Assembly: GCA_032690845.1 (NCBI GenBank) | Contig: CM064429.1 | Location: forward strand, 19,425,013 to 19,489,012 | DNA length: 64,000 nucleotides | Reading direction: 5' to 3' | DNA from: Eleusine coracana subsp. coracana | Taxonomy: Eukaryota; Streptophyta; Magnoliopsida; Poales; Poaceae | Translations under genes and position numbers: made by a program | Shown here: piece by piece, positions 11,541 to 23,305 of the stretch | Layout: every line of letters begins with the position of its first letter | Position numbering within the stretch: position 1 is the first letter of the stretch | The notes under the pieces: generated by a model | What the model was told of the DNA's origin: nothing | Seen by the model: only the letters and a program-made list of their open reading frames with translations | Database searches by the model: none

Positions 11541-11846
11541 ATGGCCAGGTTGTCACCGGCGCTGGCTGCCGCCGCTCTCCTGCTCGCCGCCGCGCTGCTG
11601 GTCCCGGCGGAGGCGGTGTGCAACATGAGCAACGAGCAGTTCATGTCATGCCAGCCCGCGGCGGCCAAGACGACGGACCCGGCGACGATGCCGTCGGACG
11701 CGTGCTGCGCGGCGCTCACCGGCGCGGACCTCAAGTGCCTCTGCGAGTACAAGAACTCGCCGTGGATGACCGTCTACAACATCGACCCCATCCGGGCAAT
11801 GCAGCTGCCGGCCAAGTGCGGCCTAGCAACGCCACCAAACTGCTAG
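11541..11846 (+). CDS. DIR1-like non-specific lipid-transfer protein
   Basis: Intronless 101-residue secreted protein. Residues 1-25 are an Ala/Leu signal peptide ending in the cleavage-type AEA, followed by VCNMSNEQF. The mature part has the eight-cysteine LTP frame: C-X9-C-X17-CC-X9-C-X-C-X24-C-X7-C. The segments CNMS, CLCEYKNS and AMQLPAKCG match the DIR1-like subgroup of the LTP_2 family. These small alpha-helical proteins bind lipids in a hydrophobic tunnel in the apoplast, and in Arabidopsis DIR1 takes part in systemic acquired resistance. Function here is by family only. The ATG has a good context (GCCATGGCC), and length and cysteine count are normal. It is GC-rich, as is usual for short grass genes. 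Its downstream flank is duplicated at 13.1-13.4 kb without a second coding sequence. Confidence 0.9.
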   Translation: MARLSPALAAAALLLAAALLVPAEAVCNMSNEQFMSCQPAAAKTTDPATMPSDACCAALTGADLKCLCEYKNSPWMTVYNIDPIRAMQLPAKCGLATPPNC

Positions 11847-11994
11847 ATCGATCGTCCACAGGATATGCGTCCGTCGATGGGCCTCAAGCCATGGTTGACG
11901 ATGATGGTATGTTGTGTCGTGTCTTGTCACGTACGTACCTTCTGTTCAAGTTCTCGTGTTTGTGTGTTCGTCGCTTGTGTCATGTGTCTGTGCT

Positions 11995-12310
11995 TTGGAC
12001 CTGTGTATGTGTGAGCAGGCTCGTGTTACTACTTGTCCTCATGTAATTGTTTGCTGTACCAGGCGATCGAGTTGCGCACGGTGCCGTACCGATATAAACT
12101 GTGTGTTTTGATCATATATCGTTTGATTTCAGCGGCGTCACATTTACTTTGAGCACGCAGCAGAAACTCCAGTTATTTTTGAACGCTACATGTTAACGTA
12201 CCAGCGCCTAAGTAGTATTCAGCACATAAATGGCATCCACTGCTTAGTCATATCTGGTTAGATTCGACATCCATCGATGTGATGCCAATGAACAGAGTTC
12301 CATGACAGCT
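11995..12310 (+). repeat. 3' flank of LTP gene, duplicate copy 1
   Basis: This stretch includes the probable 3' UTR (TGTAATTGTTT, GATATAAACT). It matches 13140-13435 in order along about 300 bp, for example TTTGATCATATATCGTTTG against TTTGATCATTATCGTTTG, and AAATGGCATC followed by GATTCGACATC. Differences are scattered substitutions and small indels. Confidence 0.8.
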
Positions 12311-12344
12311 GCTTTCTTCTCCTTGGGCTATGGGCTCCCTCTAG

Positions 12345-12995
12345 ATATCTCCGGGAGGCGGCACCCTCCTCTCCTGGACCTTCGGAGGCAGTGGTGGCTC
12401 CGAGCAGATTCGAGCGGCGGTTCCACCCCCTCCTCTCTAAGCGGCAGCGCAGATCCGGGAGGCGGCGCCCTCGTCTCCCCGACCTCCGGAGGCGGTGATG
12501 GCTCCGAGGAAATCCGGGTGGTGGCGCGGATCCGGGAGGCCTCCTCTCCGGGCGACGGCACCCTTCTAGCCTTCCTCTACCTCTAGAGGCGGCGGCGTCT
12601 CCCCGGGCGGCGCCCCTTTCTCCCTCAGCAGCCGCCCCCCTTCTTCGAGTGGCAGTGGCCTTGCCCCCTCCCCTAGGGCAGTCGGATCTGATCTCGGGAC
12701 GGATTTGGCAAGCACCTCGCCTCCCACCTCTCTGTGCTGCAACTACCGTCCTCTCATGACCTTGTAGTCTGGTAGTGGCTTTGCAGTCAAGCGGCGGCCT
12801 CGAGGACCTTTTTTATTTTGTTTTTTAGATCGATGGGTAACGGAGGGTGACATCTTCACCCATTGCTAGTAATGTTTATGTAGCGGCGGTTTGAGCCATT
12901 CTCTAACGGTCCGCCGCTCTAAACATGTTATTTTTAGCTGCGATTGTATAGCAATGGGTGACTATACCTGCTGTTACAATACTTTTTCATCCACC
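12345..12995. mobile_element. GC-rich non-autonomous CACTA-like insert
   Basis: The left two-thirds (12345-12800) is GC-rich with internal repeats of CCGGGAGGCGGC and Gly/Pro/Ser-rich open frames. The right part (12815-12990) carries subterminal repeats: GGGTAACGGAGGGTGACATC, TAGCGGCGG, GTCCGCCGCT and TTTTTAGCTGCG. The same words in the same order occur at 42720-42885, so the two are members of one non-autonomous family. Exact termini and TSD are not resolved. The open frame at 12302-12586 is not supported as a host gene. Confidence 0.55.
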
Positions 12996-13139
12996 TCTAT
13001 ACGCTTTGTGCCGTCTATCTAGTGAACATATTTCACGTGGACCTCTCTTCACTGCTCCTCTCCCTAGAGCGTCGGATTGTCCAGTGAACAAAATTCAATC
13101 GGACTAGTTGTACACCTTCTCAAAATCCTCTTTGGTTTG

Positions 13140-13440
13140 GACCTGTATGAGAGAGCAGGCACGTGTTACTTTTCCTCGTGTAATTGTTTATGCTGGGCGA
13201 GTTGGGTAGTTTGCCGTAGTAATATAAACTCTGTGGTTTTGATCATTATCGTTTGCTTTCAGCGGTGACATTTACTTTGCGACCATGCAGGAACTCCAGT
13301 TACTTTTGAAAACGTAGCATCGTCTTAGTAGTAATCACTAATCAGCACAGATAAATGGCATCAACCGATTAGGCACATGTGGCTACATTCGACATCAATC
13401 AATGTGATGTCAATGTACAGAGTTCTGTGACTTTGTTCTA
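13140..13440 (+). repeat. 3' flank of LTP gene, duplicate copy 2 (no CDS)
   Basis: Diverged second copy of 11995-12310. The sequence 5' of it (12996-13139) contains no lipid-transfer coding sequence. This copy is probably the relic of a tandem gene duplication whose coding part was lost. It is interrupted on its 3' side by the hAT MITE at 13449, after which weak similarity resumes (CTTCCTTGGGCTCCCTCT near 13775). Confidence 0.75.
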
Positions 13441-13448
13441 TGCGTGAG

Positions 13449-13715
13449 CAGTGGCGTATCTAGAAATTTTATAGAGCCTGGGCGATTTTGCATTACATAA
13501 CAAGTTCACATAAATATCTCAGTCACTAGCATATGCATATGTCAAAGAAAACTAATTAAGAAATTTTTTAATAGTTAAAGTCCAAGTAGTTATTAATCAT
13601 TTTGATTAGCACCATAAAGTACAGAAATAGAAATTTATTTGCACCAGCCTTAGGTGCTGGCTCTGCTGGAGCCCGGGCAGGCGCCCAGGGTCGCCGGTCC
13701 CTGGGTACGCCCCTG
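13449..13715. mobile_element. hAT-type MITE (267 bp), 8-bp TSD
   Basis: Terminal repeats are CAGTGGCGTATCTAG on the left and the complement of CAGGGGCGTACCCAGG on the right. Flanking 8-bp duplications TGCGTGAG (13441-13448) and TGCGCGAG (13716-13723) differ at one base. The 8-bp TSD and CAGNGGCG ends are characteristic of hAT elements. There is no coding capacity. Confidence 0.85.
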
Positions 13716-14099
13716 TGCGCGAGTATACAGTGCATTTGTTGGAGTGAGAGCCAAGATTAGTGCTCTCTTCATCTTCCTTGGGCTCCCTCTTGATAGCTCC
13801 CATGATTCCACACGCTAATAGTTACCAAGGCTAGTTTTTTGCACGCACGTATTATCCTCCTATGATAAATATTTAATAAATATATGTTATTATTAAATTC
13901 AATGATAAATTGATTAATTCATAATTCAGATAATATACAGTTTGGTGGTAACACATGCCATTACCCCACAATGCTTAGTCCAATGCATAAGGAAATCAAG
14001 ACTATAGTGACACATGGTTTGGTTACAAAAGATCAAGCACATATTGAAATTTTTTTTATTATTGAGTTGCTCAAGCCACCCTGCACAACACGCATCTTT

Positions 14100-16620
14100 T
14101 ACCTATTGTTGCCTCCCACCCACCCTCCTTGATAACTTTTGAGTACACAAAAAATAATTCTCTACATGATTTAATTCCATATATAATAATGTTGCTTCTT
14201 CAAGTATCATGTTTTGCATCTCTTGATAATCATGATTCACTCAAAATTGAAAGAAATCTGTCACTAATCATGGTCGACTAAGATGGAAACAAATCCCTAC
14301 CGCATTGCATAGGATGTCCTCATCCATATTAGCATTTTATTTCATGTTACATTTAGTTATAGGCCAAATAGAAACTAGAAAAAATTAGAAAGGAAATAGA
14401 AAAGGAAAAGGAAAGGAAAAAGGAAAGAAAAGAGAATAAACCCAGGGCCAAAACCAGCCCTTCTGGCCCACCTGAGCTCTACCCCTCACCCCTCTCCTTT
14501 CCCCACCGCACTTGGCCCAAAAAACCAGCCCATCCAGCCCCCAGCGTAAAAAGGCGCATTTTAAGAATCTGCCACCTTCCCTCCCTCTCTCCCTCAATGA
14601 TGGGCGGGCCCCACACATCATGTAGTTCCTCCCACCGAATCTGGCCACCTGCCAAAAATCCCACCTGTGCACTCCCCCCCTCCCTGCGCGCCAGGGTTCA
14701 CCTGCCCCCCCCCCCCCCCCCCACTTTCCCCCATTAGCCCCGTCGTCGGCTCCAATTATGGAAGGGAGGCGCCATTGCCGGGCTCTGTTGTGCTGAGGCC
14801 CACGACAACCCTAGCCTTCCGCCTCCCAATAAATTCAACCACTGACACCGCAAGCTCCCCTTTTCCTGGCCTCCACACTTGAGATCTACTTCCCTACCTC
14901 ACTCCCGCGTCTCCGCGAAGATTGCTGCTAGTAAGATTCGCCACCGCTGTAACTCTCCCCGCCGTGCACCTCCTGGCAAAATTGACGGGTGTCTTGGCTT
15001 CGTAGGTAGATGCATAACCTATGCATTCATGGAATTCTCATATTGTTTTTAACTATTCCATGGCAGTATATTGATTTGTATGTATTTGCCTGTGTTGGTA
15101 TTATTACACGTAAAGACTAATACACTCAAGGGCTGTCTTACGATGACCTTCGGACCAAGAGTTTGAAGTGCTTGAGCAACAACTCCCACAGGATGAAGGC
15201 AGGTGTCCTTGACGCATCTTGCTCCTATTTGTTAATGTTTTATTTCAAAACTGCATGCTTGAGTCAAATAAATGGTTACCTATTGTTAGGGTTTACTAGT
15301 TATGCTTTATCATTCCTTGTCGCCTTGAAGTAGATGTTTGGTTGGTTATGGATAAACATGCTTATTTTGCTTATGGGATGTTTGTGTTTAACTTAATCTT
15401 GATTAATGAACTATACAACTTTGTTGATTGAATGGTAATTTTATTAGCAAGATGACTTAGGATTTAGGTGATCGGTATGGAAACTATGCTCGGGATTTTT
15501 ACCAGCAGTTCGAGGACTGTGGCAGGGGTTTTACCGACAGTTCAAGGACTATGGTAGGGGTTTCACCAGTAGTCCCCCGGTTCGTTTATCACCAGAATCA
15601 TATTAAAAACAGGTTCTTGAAGTAGCAACCCATGTGAACTGTACAACCATGAGCCATGTTATGGGTGTGGCCTGGCGTAGTATGCGGTGGAGACCAGCTA
15701 GTGCGTGTGAAAATGGTGGGGACTATGGCTGGGGTTTTATCAGTAGTCTCAAGGGGATGTGTGGTGAAGGGACGGAATCCTTGAACCATCTCGGTCACGA
15801 GAGGGCTCTTAGGTTAAGGGTTTTACTTCGCGATGGGTGAAACCTTAGTGGGCACGTACAAGCTGGAGGAAGACGTTGAAAAGCCTTGTAGTGATCTCCT
15901 AGCGCATACCACATAAGTGTGTAAGGTATTCTGTTCGTACAACGGATGCCGACAAAACGGGATGATCATGACTCATAGGGAACGTGTGCAACCTCTGTAG
16001 ATGGTAAAACTGCCATGACTGTGGTGCTCACGGTCAAGAGTGGTATGGATCCTCACTTGATTAGGGGTTACGGTTGGGACTGGTTGGTGGATTGGACTTG
16101 GCTTGGATAGTACCTTGTGGATCAATGGTTGGGATGGCCTCACTTAGTAAATAGGATGCTTTGTAAAGTTGTGAACTAAACTTGACTTTCTGCAATAAAC
16201 GTCAATGAGTCTTTCTTGTCTAAAGCCCCATATCATCTTTTTCCCCACTTGCTGAGTACGACATGTACTCACCCTTGCTCTATACTATATTGCTGCTAGC
16301 TACACGAGAAGGTTGGTTGTACCATAAAGATAGACAAGTACTATGCGGCGGTCCACTAGTCGATGCCTAGGGAGTCTCGGGATGTCTATAGTACTTTATT
16401 TTCGCTACATTGATGTACGTTTCTTTTAGACCTACGGGTTCTTTTGTAATAAAGATATAATGTAATAATTGAAGGATATGTATATTTATATTGTCTACCA
16501 TTAATGATGTCCCATATGTGTGTGTAACTTGATCCTAGGTACACGTACGGCCGTGCTTGTTTTGCTTATTAAAATGGATGTGATGATTTCTGACTTTCTA
16601 TGAACACAGAAAACATAAGA
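14100..16620 (+). mobile_element. Decayed Gypsy-type LTR remnant
   Basis: Several landmarks match the long LTRs of Tekay/LARD-type Gypsy elements. These are a purine tract followed by GGGCCAAAACCAGCCC and pyrimidine-rich blocks (14390-14700), a C18 run (14705-14722), and repeated GGGGTTTTACC/TCACCAG phrases (15490-15750). The strongest is CCCCACTTGCTGAGTACG with TGTACTCACCCTTGC (16245-16275), which is also present in complement in the 23.3 kb LTR. An end-like TTGATCCTAGGTACACG sits near 16530. Neither terminus nor a TSD is clear. Confidence 0.45.
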
Positions 16621-17429
16621 CTTGCAGCTATATGTTAGTTTGTTCACCGTTTCATGCACTTGCTCTCCATCATAGCGCTTGTTATGACTTTCGTTCTAGA
16701 GTGTGTATTCATATGGCAAGTTCACCCTACTGAAGCCAAATTATAGGCCGAGGTGTACCTATAATAACCACTAATGGAGCCAAGTGATAGCCAGCACCCA
16801 ATCCCCCCCCACCCCCCTCTCCTGCCCGACCACCATGGCGGGTCAAAGATGAAAATTAACCCATGGCATCGTATAGTGCTGTTGAATCACAATGGGTGGG
16901 TAATTGTCTATGTTGTTTAGCTGTCATTTTTTTCATTTTGGAGCAGTGTAGGATCAGGCAAGTATAGATTAGTTGATGCTTAAGTATAGTCTCTTTCAAG
17001 AAAAAAAAAAATTGGTTGCCAAGAGGCTAATCTGGCTGGATGCCAGAATTCAAGCGTCTGTCAACACGTGCTTCTTGATGTTTCATCGGAGCTCTTTTCC
17101 CAGCTCAACATGTGGAAAGTATGAGGCATGCTGTATGTAGACTAATGGGCCATCTCTTTGGGCGTAGATTTAGTGCTAGCAATTTCTGACCAGATTAATT
17201 GTTTGTCTTATGACCCAACAGTCTCTTGTGCTTGTCTTTTTGCACTAACTTCTCTCCACCTGCTCCTTTGGCACATAGTAGTAGATGTTTAATGACGTTA
17301 CACAGCTTCAAAAATAAAATGCTATGGCATTTATGATGCACAATACAAGTAATATAATTTATTTGCAGGTAACGCATAGCTTGACCATAAAAATTGGCTT
17401 TTGATGCATTTGATTTTTAACCACTTTGA
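16621..17429. other. No gene recognised
   Basis: AT-rich intergenic DNA with short poly-C and poly-A runs. The 60-codon frame near 17200 has no motif support. Confidence 0.45.
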
Positions 17430-17438
17430 TAATATAAA

Positions 17439-17953
17439 GGGATAACCACCTTATAAGTTACTTTGAGTTTTAGATTCCCACCCATAAATATTTTTGTTGC
17501 AAATTCCTACCCAACCAACGAGTTTAGTTGTAAAAATCACCCCAGTTGAGACATGTTTAATTGATTTTATAAGTTTTATTGATATAAATTTAAAAATAAA
17601 CTAAGTTAAATAAGTTTAATGTTGTTAAAGATTTTTAGTGTATAATTCCTCTTATTTTCACGAAAAATATATTCAAATTTCAAACTTTGTGAAACAAAGT
17701 TCAAACTTTAATTGATACTTTTGCTATATATTCTCTATAAAAAATATAAAGATTATACAATCAAAATTTGCATGTTTGATAAGAATTGGCTACTACAAAT
17801 AAACAAAAATATGTTCAATAAATTAAACATGTGCATATTAGGGTGATTTTTACAATAAAACTCACTAGATGGGTGAGAATTTATAACAAAATGACTTATG
17901 AGTGGGAATCTCAAACTTCAAATGAATTATGAGATAGTTTTTGTAATTAACCC
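17439..17953. mobile_element. Mutator-type long-TIR element, 9-bp TSD
   Basis: The ends GGGATAACC and GTAATTAACCC open inverted repeats of about 130 bp (17439-17570 against 17830-17953), sharing GATTCCCAC and TTGTAAAAATCACCC. The element is bounded by the perfect 9-bp duplication TAATATAAA at 17430-17438 and 17954-17962. Long TIRs, a 9-bp TSD and GGGTTAATTAC-like ends are typical of MULE-derived MITEs. The centre is AT-rich and non-coding. Confidence 0.85.
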
Positions 17954-18234
17954 TAATATAAATTATTGCAGTTGATACTGTCAGCTGGTCCCTCCTAGCA
18001 TCTGACAGCTTTTGAAAAATCTCTCACTTTTAGGTGATAAGTGTAACAAGGTGGGACGCGACAGTTGCAGTAGAATAATTTGGCGGGCACAAAAACCACG
18101 CTACAAAAAATTCTATAACATATTATGGTGCCCTGTGTTCCTCGGGAATACATTACATAATTGCAAACAAGTTTTCACAAAAATCTTTTCCAGGAGATAG
18201 AAGGCAAAGCACATACTGGGGGTGATATATATAT

Positions 18235-18782
18235 GGGAAATTTGTGTGGAACACATCAACAAAATGTGGTTTTGTCTTTAACATATTAAACAAATCAAAT
18301 TTAGCTAATACGCATTATGATTCTAAAAAAATTCATCTGAAACACACTATGACCATTTAACTTTTATTTTTAACTTTTCTATCTTAATATATAAAATACT
18401 TTAGAAATTAAAACTTTACACAAATATTAGTTTTTGTATTCTCTATCAATAAAAAAATAGAGTTAGATTTTTTTTTACTATTTTTATTGTTTGCTCGTAG
18501 TTTTAATATTTAATTATTTTAGCAATCCATCCAAACAATCAAAAACAAATTAGCCCTCTTTTATAATGATACAGAATGCAACAACTTATACTTGTGCAAA
18601 GTTTCAATTTATGACGTATTTTATATATTGAGATAGAAAAGTTGAAAATAAAAGCTAATTGGTCATTGTGTGTCTCGGATGATTTTTTCTAGAATCGTAT
18701 TATGTATCAACTAAATTTGACTTTTATTTGATGTACTTAGGAGAAAACCATGTTTTGTTGGTGTGTTCCAAACAAATTTCCC
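18235..18782. mobile_element. Long-TIR (about 190 bp) Mutator-type element
   Basis: The left end GGGAAATTTGTGTGGAACAC and the complement of the right end GGGAAATTTGTTTGGAACAC open inverted repeats extending about 190 bp. Both arms contain CAAATTTAG, GATTCTA, CACACWATGACCA and AACTTTTCTATCT. The left flank is a TA microsatellite, so the TSD cannot be read; only TATAT is shared. It lies 280 bp from the element at 17439 but differs in sequence. Confidence 0.75.
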
Positions 18783-18789
18783 TATATGC

Positions 18790-19186
18790 AGCTGAAAGTG
18801 GTTTGTGGAAGAGAGGGAAAGCTTACACGCCGTACTCACAAAAGGAGTATTTCACACTTCTGACTAAGACGGGACCAACAAATCAATGTCCTCATTTATG
18901 TAGCATTTGGTACAAATAAAGAACCAGGCCTAGAATTGGGGATGAAAATTATAGCATGATGCGGATATTTCTGGCATTAGGGCACCGATAATGTGGTGTA
19001 GATGAATTCTGTTTATGAGTATTTCGATTACCATACACAAAGAGCAGAACAGACAACTAGATATGGAACTAGGAGTTTCTACCATATATTGTTGTACGCT
19101 ATTGCTTTGGGAAGTGATACGGGACAATTGTGTCCCACTTCCGCGTGGTTGAGTGGATCAATGCATCAATCCTGTGGTTCTGCAAA
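18790..19186. other. No gene recognised
   Basis: Unassigned sequence between the MULE-type element and the Helitron. Short open frames only. Confidence 0.4.
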
Positions 19187-19601
19187 TCTATTATATATAT
19201 ATATATATATATATATATTTGATCAAGAAAAGAAACCTTCACATTCACTCTCAAAACTAAGAAATTCTCACATTAATAAAAAAAAGAAATAGAAATTATT
19301 CACCACTACCATTATAAAATAATTAGACCAAAATACCAATGTATATGTTTTTAAATTAACCACCACTAACATTAAAATAATTAACCAAAATAATTTTATT
19401 AAATAATTACCCTTGCCTCTATCCATGACCCTTACGTGTATTCTTTCTATTTGTGTTTATCATTGTTATGTAGGAAAATCAATTCTATTTATTGTTGTAA
19501 GAGTCACCTTGAATAGGTGGACATCACAACACTTCTAACAAGTGAGAACTTGACCATATGTTCTAGAAGTATATATATGGTTCGAAGAATATAATCTTTT
19601 C

Positions 19602-19652
<51 letters not shown>

Positions 19653-20357
19653 ACCAAGATAAGGAGCCTCCGTATTCGCTCTCAAAGCCAAGAAATTCTC
19701 ACGTTAATCAAAGAAAAAAAGAAATAGAAATTACCCACCACTGTTATTACAAAATAATTAGACCAAAATACCCACATATGTGTTTTTAAATTTCCCACTA
19801 TCAACATTAAAATAATTAACCAAAATAATTTTATTAAATAATTACCCTTGCCTCTATCCATGACCCTCACGTGTACTCTTTCTATTTGTTTTATTATTGT
19901 TATGTTGGATAATCAATTCTAATTTTTGTTGAGAGAGGTTGAAATTAAATCACGTCACCTCTAATAGGTGGACATCACAACACTTCTAACAAGTAAGAAC
20001 TTGACCATATGTTCTAGAAGTATATATATCATTCGATGAATATAATGTTTTCATTCAAAAAGTGTATAATACAAAATTTTAAAGAGATTTCAGTTGTTGA
20101 TTTCTACAATATACTCCGTAAGAAGAAATCAATACTAGATGCGCAAATGCGCGGGGTGGACATCACAACACTTTTAGCAAGTGACAACTTGACCATATGT
20201 TCTAGAAATATATATATATCTTTGGAAGAATATATTGTTTTCATTGATAAAGTGTCTAACATAAAATTTTAAAGAGGTTTCAATTGTTGATTTCTACAAT
20301 ATACTCTGTAAAAAGAAATCAATATTAGACGCGCAAATGCGCCGGTAGGTTGACTAG
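19187..20357 (+). mobile_element. Helitron-like element with internal duplications
   Basis: The 5' end TCTATTATATATATA follows an A at 19186. The 3' end has hairpin GCGCAAATGCGC (20331-20342), then CTAG at 20354-20357 followed by T, the CTRR terminus and A-T insertion site of Helitrons. The 5' sequence recurs at 19600, so 19187-19599 and 19600-20035 are tandem copies of the same 5' region. The 3' region from GGTGGACATCACAACAC to the hairpin is also duplicated: 19968-20157 and 20158-20345. No Rep/helicase is encoded, so it is non-autonomous. Confidence 0.7.
19190..19649. repeat. Two (TA)n microsatellites
   Basis: TA runs at about 19192-19218 and 19603-19649 begin each copy of the duplicated Helitron 5' end. 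Confidence 0.9.
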
Positions 20358-20359
20358 TT

Positions 20360-20805
20360 CAAGGTAAAAGGTGTATTGCACACTGGAATATGTTGTTAAT
20401 CCAGTTCACTGTGTGGTGCAATGTATCCAGGTTCTACATGGAGGACGTCGGACCCACGCCAGAACACAAATGATAAATGCTGTGAATTTAATGAGTTAGG
20501 CCAAGAGCCACTGCGTATTACAATGGCGGTGTTTAGCAACAACAGTGGATACTCAGATGATAGATGATCAGCGGGAATATTGTTGGTTATCAACTCCGGT
20601 ATATGTTTTTGTTGATTTGATTTTTGAATTTTCAAAAACTCAGGAGATCTGTAATTCATTATACTAAGTAGAAACGTGGGCTAGAGTTCGTATAACACAC
20701 GACAAACACACATACAATAATCTAGATACATTCGTGCCTGTTAAACATAACAAATGACCTAAGCCAAATTTAGTATACTTGAAAGTTGAAGCGGTGCTGT
20801 CAAAA
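20360..20805. other. No gene recognised
   Basis: Probably 3' untranslated or flanking DNA of the minus-strand LINE that follows. No motif identified. Confidence 0.4.
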
Positions 20806-21782
20806 AGGTGACTCCTTTTTTCCCCAGCCATCTCTCATAGTCCGATATATGCCTCTCTTCACCAGCCTGCACCAAAGCAGCAAGTTGGGAAGGATCCCAT
20901 AAAAAACACACCTATTTCTATGATTCCATAGAAGTCAGACACCCAAAATGATAACTGTATGCGAAGAGGCAAGTAACTTGAATATGCTCAATGGTTTCAT
21001 TTTCCTAATCACAAAGTGTGCACTTCTCTAGATGATCCAAACCTTGTCTTGATAAACAGTCAGCTGTCCAGCACCTGTTATGCTCCACCAGCCACATGAA
21101 GAATCAACACTTGGGACACGCCCAAGTCTTCCAAATCCGTTTGTATGACTCAAAGAGAACGGACTCCAGAAACAAACTTTCATATGCTGAATTTGCAGAA
21201 TAAACACCAGAGGTTAGTATCATGGACTTCATGCTGCAGCTTCAAGTTAAGCAGAATGTCTAAGAAGTGCAAATAGTCCACGATGATGCCAACAGAGATG
21301 GTGCCTTGAGTGTCTGAAATCTATGTTCTATCTGTGAGTGGTTCTTGAACAGCCCTCTTGTTGATTTTTCTTTCAGAGATTATGACAACAAACCAAGGAG
21401 CAATATCAATGATTTGCTGCCCGTGTAAGCATCGGTCACTCCAAAATAGTGTATGAGCACTATTAACCAGTTAATTTTCATAGCCACCGAAAATGAAGCA
21501 CGGACTTTGTCAGGAACTTGAATAAGTAGCGCTGACCAAGGGTGATCCGTTTTAGATTTTTTCCAACCAAAGCCACCTCATACGAAGCACCCAGCCAAGC
21601 TCTTTTGGATTGGAGATACGTAGACCTCCCAGATCCAAGGGGAGGCACACTTTGCTTCATGCCAAATGATAATGACTGCCTTTTTGCATCTTTGTGTCCA
21701 CGCCAAAGCAAGTCTCTTCTTATGATTTATCCATTCCTTTCAATTTCAAGGCCCATGCTGGGAGGTCAATGGCCATGGCTAA
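20806..21782 (-). pseudogene. LINE (L1-like) pol 3' part, decayed
   Basis: Minus-strand frames, broken by stops and frameshifts, read through the C-terminal part of a plant L1-type polyprotein. From upstream to downstream these are AMAIDLPAW, LWRGHKDAKRQ, a GLRISNPKELGWVLRMRWLW-like segment near 21600, and a zf-RVT-like zinc-binding stretch with CLSRQGLDHLEKCTLC near 21040. Reverse-transcriptase core motifs are not here. The frame is cut at 21782 by the CACTA element, and matching upstream sequence resumes at 35356, beyond the nested insertions. Confidence 0.75.
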
Positions 21783-23305
21783 CACTACAACAATAGAACC
21801 CTTCAATATCGGACAATTAGGCCCTGCAATATTGGATAAAAGAAACACTCTTGCTCTTACGATATTGTTGGCTTTATCTTGCAGTATCAGACATTTGAGT
21901 CCAATATTGTAGTCTGAACTGCCATATTGCACATGATGATGTCATCACATCCAATATTGATATGACATACTACAATATCGGTTTGATGACATCGCTAAAT
22001 CCGATATTAATGTGGCAGACTACAATATCGTTTTGATGATGTCACTTTGTTCGATATTCAAAGTGAATCAACAGTATCGGTGTGACGACATCATGTTGTC
22101 CGATATTATTGTCAAAAAGAATAATATTGGTTCAATGACATCATCATATCCGATATTGCTATTTTTCCTAAATTAGTGTATCATTTGACATTATTAAATT
22201 GACAGGTCTCAATTACAAATATAAATTGGCATTTCAAATCATAACGGATTTCATCATGCATAAAGACAAACATAGAGTATAACAAAATAATCCACCATAT
22301 TCATAACTTTATCATTCATACACAAGTTCACACATAATAAAGTATCATTCAGATACAAGATAAACATTCGTATACAAGTTCTCCAATAAAATTACACACA
22401 AGGTAAATATCGATGCACAAGTTCATTCATCATTCGGCCAACTCTGTTATCAGTCTATTGCATCCTGTCTCTCTTGCTATGCCTAGTTGTTTGCTTTGAT
22501 TATATCTTTGGGACATCCTTTACCAACAAAATCACAAAGATATGGATGTTAAGAGATAAGAAGACTATCTGGATTGTGGTAAGCCCCATCCGGATGAATA
22601 AACTCACGCATAATGAAACAAAGCAACTTAGATCCAATGAGATAGAGTCCGCTCTTATCAATATGGCAATTGTGCTTCTCAAGATAATTTTCTGGTTGCA
22701 TATACTAAGTAAACAGTTATTAAGAGTGTGTCTAGGAAAAATGGTGTAGTATAGTAGTAAAAAATACCCAATACTTACATCTTTCCATATAGGTGGGTCA
22801 TCCAAGGGGAATCTTATGTATGTTTCTTTGCTAGAGGTGATGTAATAGCACACATAGAAGCCACAATGCATGCTCCTAGGAACCTATTTTACACACTGTC
22901 AAAACAAAATGAATTGTAAGTTACAACATGTCCAAACCTACTCCCCCTTCATTTTTTTGATTTTGCCGCCATCGTACGGACGCACTGTGTGAAATAGGTT
23001 CGAACAGAGCATCCGACACGGGGAAGGGGACGAAGTTTTATAGGCGGATCATCAATATCAATCAAAATTATATCAGTGTTAGCAACGATATTGTTGTCGC
23101 AAACATCAATATCAGACATCGCTGACATCATTCCCTTTTGATATTGCAATTGTAGAGATCAATATCGGACATTGCTGGCATCATCCCTTGTCCGATATTA
23201 GATTATAGTCCACACAACAATATCGGTGCTCTTGCTGATGTCATCATCGTCCGATCTTATTAGGTGAACTGCAATAGCGTTTCAACCTGCTGACCTCAGC
23301 GTTGT

